Origin: Rana temporaria
Lineage: Eukaryota; Chordata; Amphibia; Anura; Ranidae
Assembly: GCF_905171775.1 (NCBI RefSeq)
Contig: NC_053495.1
Location: 106,187,409 to 106,251,408, forward strand
Length of the DNA: 64,000 nucleotides
Direction of reading: 5' to 3'
A program made the translations under genes and the position numbers. Below, piece by piece: positions 62,236 through 64,000 of the stretch (positions are counted from its first letter, which is position 1; each line of letters starts with the position of its first letter). The notes beneath the pieces were generated by a model. It saw only the letters and a list, made by a program, of their open reading frames with translations. It was not told where the DNA came from and ran no database searches.

Positions 62236-64000
62236 GGAAAAAAAAAAAAAATTTGACAGCGTCGCTCGGCATGCATTCCTGAGGGAGAACTCCATGCCAA
62301 TTTTCAAAGAAAAAAACGGCATGGGTTCCCCCCCCAGGAGCATACCAGGCCCTTAGGTCTGGTATGGGTTGTAAGGAGACCCCCCCTACGCCGAAAAATC
62401 GACGTAGGGGGTCCCCCTACAATCCATACCAGACCCGTATCCAAAGCACGCTACCCCGCCGACCAGGAATGGGAGTGGGGATGAGCGAGCGCCCCCCCCT
62501 CCTGAGCCGTGCCAGGCCGCATGCCCTCAACATGGGGGGGTTGGGTGCTCTGGGGCAGGGGGGCGCACTGCGGGCCCCCCCACCCCAGAGCACCCTGTCC
62601 CTATGTTGATGAGGACAGGACCTCTTCCCGACAACCCTTGCCGTTGGTTGTCGGGGTCTGCGGGTGGGGTGCTTATCGGAATCTGGGAGTCCCCTCAAAT
62701 AAGGGGGCCCCCAGATACCGGCCCCCCACCCTAAGTGAATGGATATGGGGTACATCGTACCCCTACCCATTCACCTGGAGGAAAAGTGATAGTTAGTAAA
62801 CACACAACACAAGGGTTTTTAAAATAATTTATTAGTCTGCTCCGGAGGCCCCCCTGTCTTCTTTATTAGCTCTAATACCAGGGGGGGCTTCTTCTTCCGC
62901 TCTCCGGGGGTCTTCTCCGCTCTCCGGGGGGGGCTTCTTCTTCCGCTCTCCGGGGGGCGTCTTCTCCGCTCTCCGGGGGTCTTCTTCTATCTTCGCCGCT
63001 CTCCGCTGTTGACTCGGCGCACCCCGGTTCTTCTGCAGCTGTCCGGTGCCTTCTCCTTCAGCGCTGGCTGCCTGCTATCTTCGTGTGTTAGCTCAATTAC
63101 TAACAGGCAGCCAGCGCGGTCTTCTGTGACGTCATGTTCTTCTCTTCTGTTCTTCTCCCCTCTTCCGATGTTGACTCGACGCCTCTTCTCACTGCAATGA
63201 TGGAAGCGCGCCTTGCATCCCATTTATATAGGCATCACCGTCCCATCATGCTCCGGTAGGTACCCACGTGGTGGGTGCACGTGGGTAGGCACCCACCATG
63301 TGAGTACCTACCGGAGCATGACCTCAACAGCGCCGAGTCAACAGCGGAGAGCGGCGAAGATAGAAGAAGACCCCCGGAGAGCGGAGAAGACCCCCCCCGG
63401 AGAGCGGAAGAAGAAGCCCCCCCCCGGAGAGTGGAGAAGACCCCCAGAGAGCGGAGAAGACCCCCGGAGAGCGGAAGAAGAAGCCCCCCCTGGTATTAGA
63501 GCTAATAAAGAAGACAGGGGGGGCCTCCGGAGCAGACTAATAAATTATTTTAAAAACCCTTGTGTTGTGTGTTTACTAACTATCACTTTTCCTCCAGGTG
63601 AATGGGTAGGGGTACGATGTACCCCATATCCATTCACTTAGGGTGGGGGGCCGGTATCTGGGGGCACCCTTATTTGAGGGGACTCCCAGATTCCGATAAG
63701 CACCCCGCCCGCAGACCCCGACAACCAACGGCAAGGGTTGTCGGGAAGAGGTCCTGTCCTCATCAACATGGGGACAGGGTGCTCTGGGGTGGGGGGGCCC
63801 GCAGTGCGCCCCCCTGCCCCAGAGCACCCAACCCCCCCATGTTGAGGGCATGCGGCCTGACACGGCTCAGGAGGGGGGGGCGCTCGCTCGTCCCCACTCC
63901 CATTCCTGGCCGGCCGGGTAGCGTGCTTTGGATACGGGTCTGGTATGGATTGTAGGGGGACCCCCTACGTCGATTTTTCGGCATAGGGGGGGTCTCCTTA
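62236..64000. mobile_element. Foldback element, third copy, runs off the window
   Basis: The sequence matches the 10.8-13.3-kb foldback in layout: arm blocks 'ccataccagacccgtatcc', the 'acaaccaacggc' stem, the 'taagtgaatggatatggggtac' block and purine-rich 'gaagacccccggagagcgg' repeats, mirrored around a centre near 63262. The right arm (from about 63300) is cut by the window edge at 64000. Sequence near the centre, 'ggtacccacgtggtgggtgcacgtgggtaggcaccc', replaces the perfect palindrome of copy 2. No transposase. Confidence 0.8.

Overview
This window reads as intergenic DNA from a large, repeat-rich vertebrate genome. An amphibian, probably a ranid-type frog, is my best guess. This rests on the mixture seen here: L1/Tx1-type LINEs, a DIRS element with a tyrosine recombinase, Penelope-like elements, Harbinger, hAT and TTAA-type DNA transposons, and large foldback elements. 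No single sequence proves the taxon. I found no host protein gene, tRNA or rRNA; every recognisable coding region belongs to a transposable element.

From about 2.5 kb to at least 37.4 kb the layout is a set of nested insertions. The outermost element is one decayed endogenous retrovirus (ERV) on the minus strand. Read right to left it shows an LTR with TATA box and poly(A) signal (36690-37395), a primer-binding site matching tRNA-Arg, a gag start (36463), capsid (19.6-19.0 and 16.3-15.4 kb), nucleocapsid and protease (13.9-13.3 and 10.8 kb), reverse transcriptase (10.5-10.1 and 4.4-4.1 kb) and RNase H (3.1-2.56 kb). It is interrupted by six elements: a Penelope-like element, a LINE fragment flanked by an unusually long (about 440 bp) direct duplication, a hAT element carrying a 26-bp minisatellite, two foldback elements and a complete-looking DIRS element. 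The Penelope copy is itself split by a Harbinger transposon (20339-35802), which in turn holds a full-length L1 with two intact ORFs (29340-35287) and a TTAA-flanked MITE. A second Harbinger copy (37399-45860) sits in or beside the ERV LTR, in the opposite orientation.

The two Harbinger copies share an unusual three-gene plan: a two-exon DDE transposase, a three-exon Myb/SANT-like protein and a two-exon MADF-domain protein. The Myb and MADF genes are divergent from one roughly 930-bp shared promoter region; transposase and Myb genes converge on a conserved inverted repeat. With insertions removed the two copies are nearly equal in length (about 8.49 and 8.46 kb). In the right copy all three spliced genes are open, with one five-codon deletion in the transposase; in the left copy all three are frameshifted.

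From 45.9 to 64 kb there are a Harbinger MITE, a truncated third Harbinger, two decayed LINEs broken by Penelope-type, TTAA, hAT and Harbinger insertions, a minisatellite, and a third foldback element that runs off the right edge.
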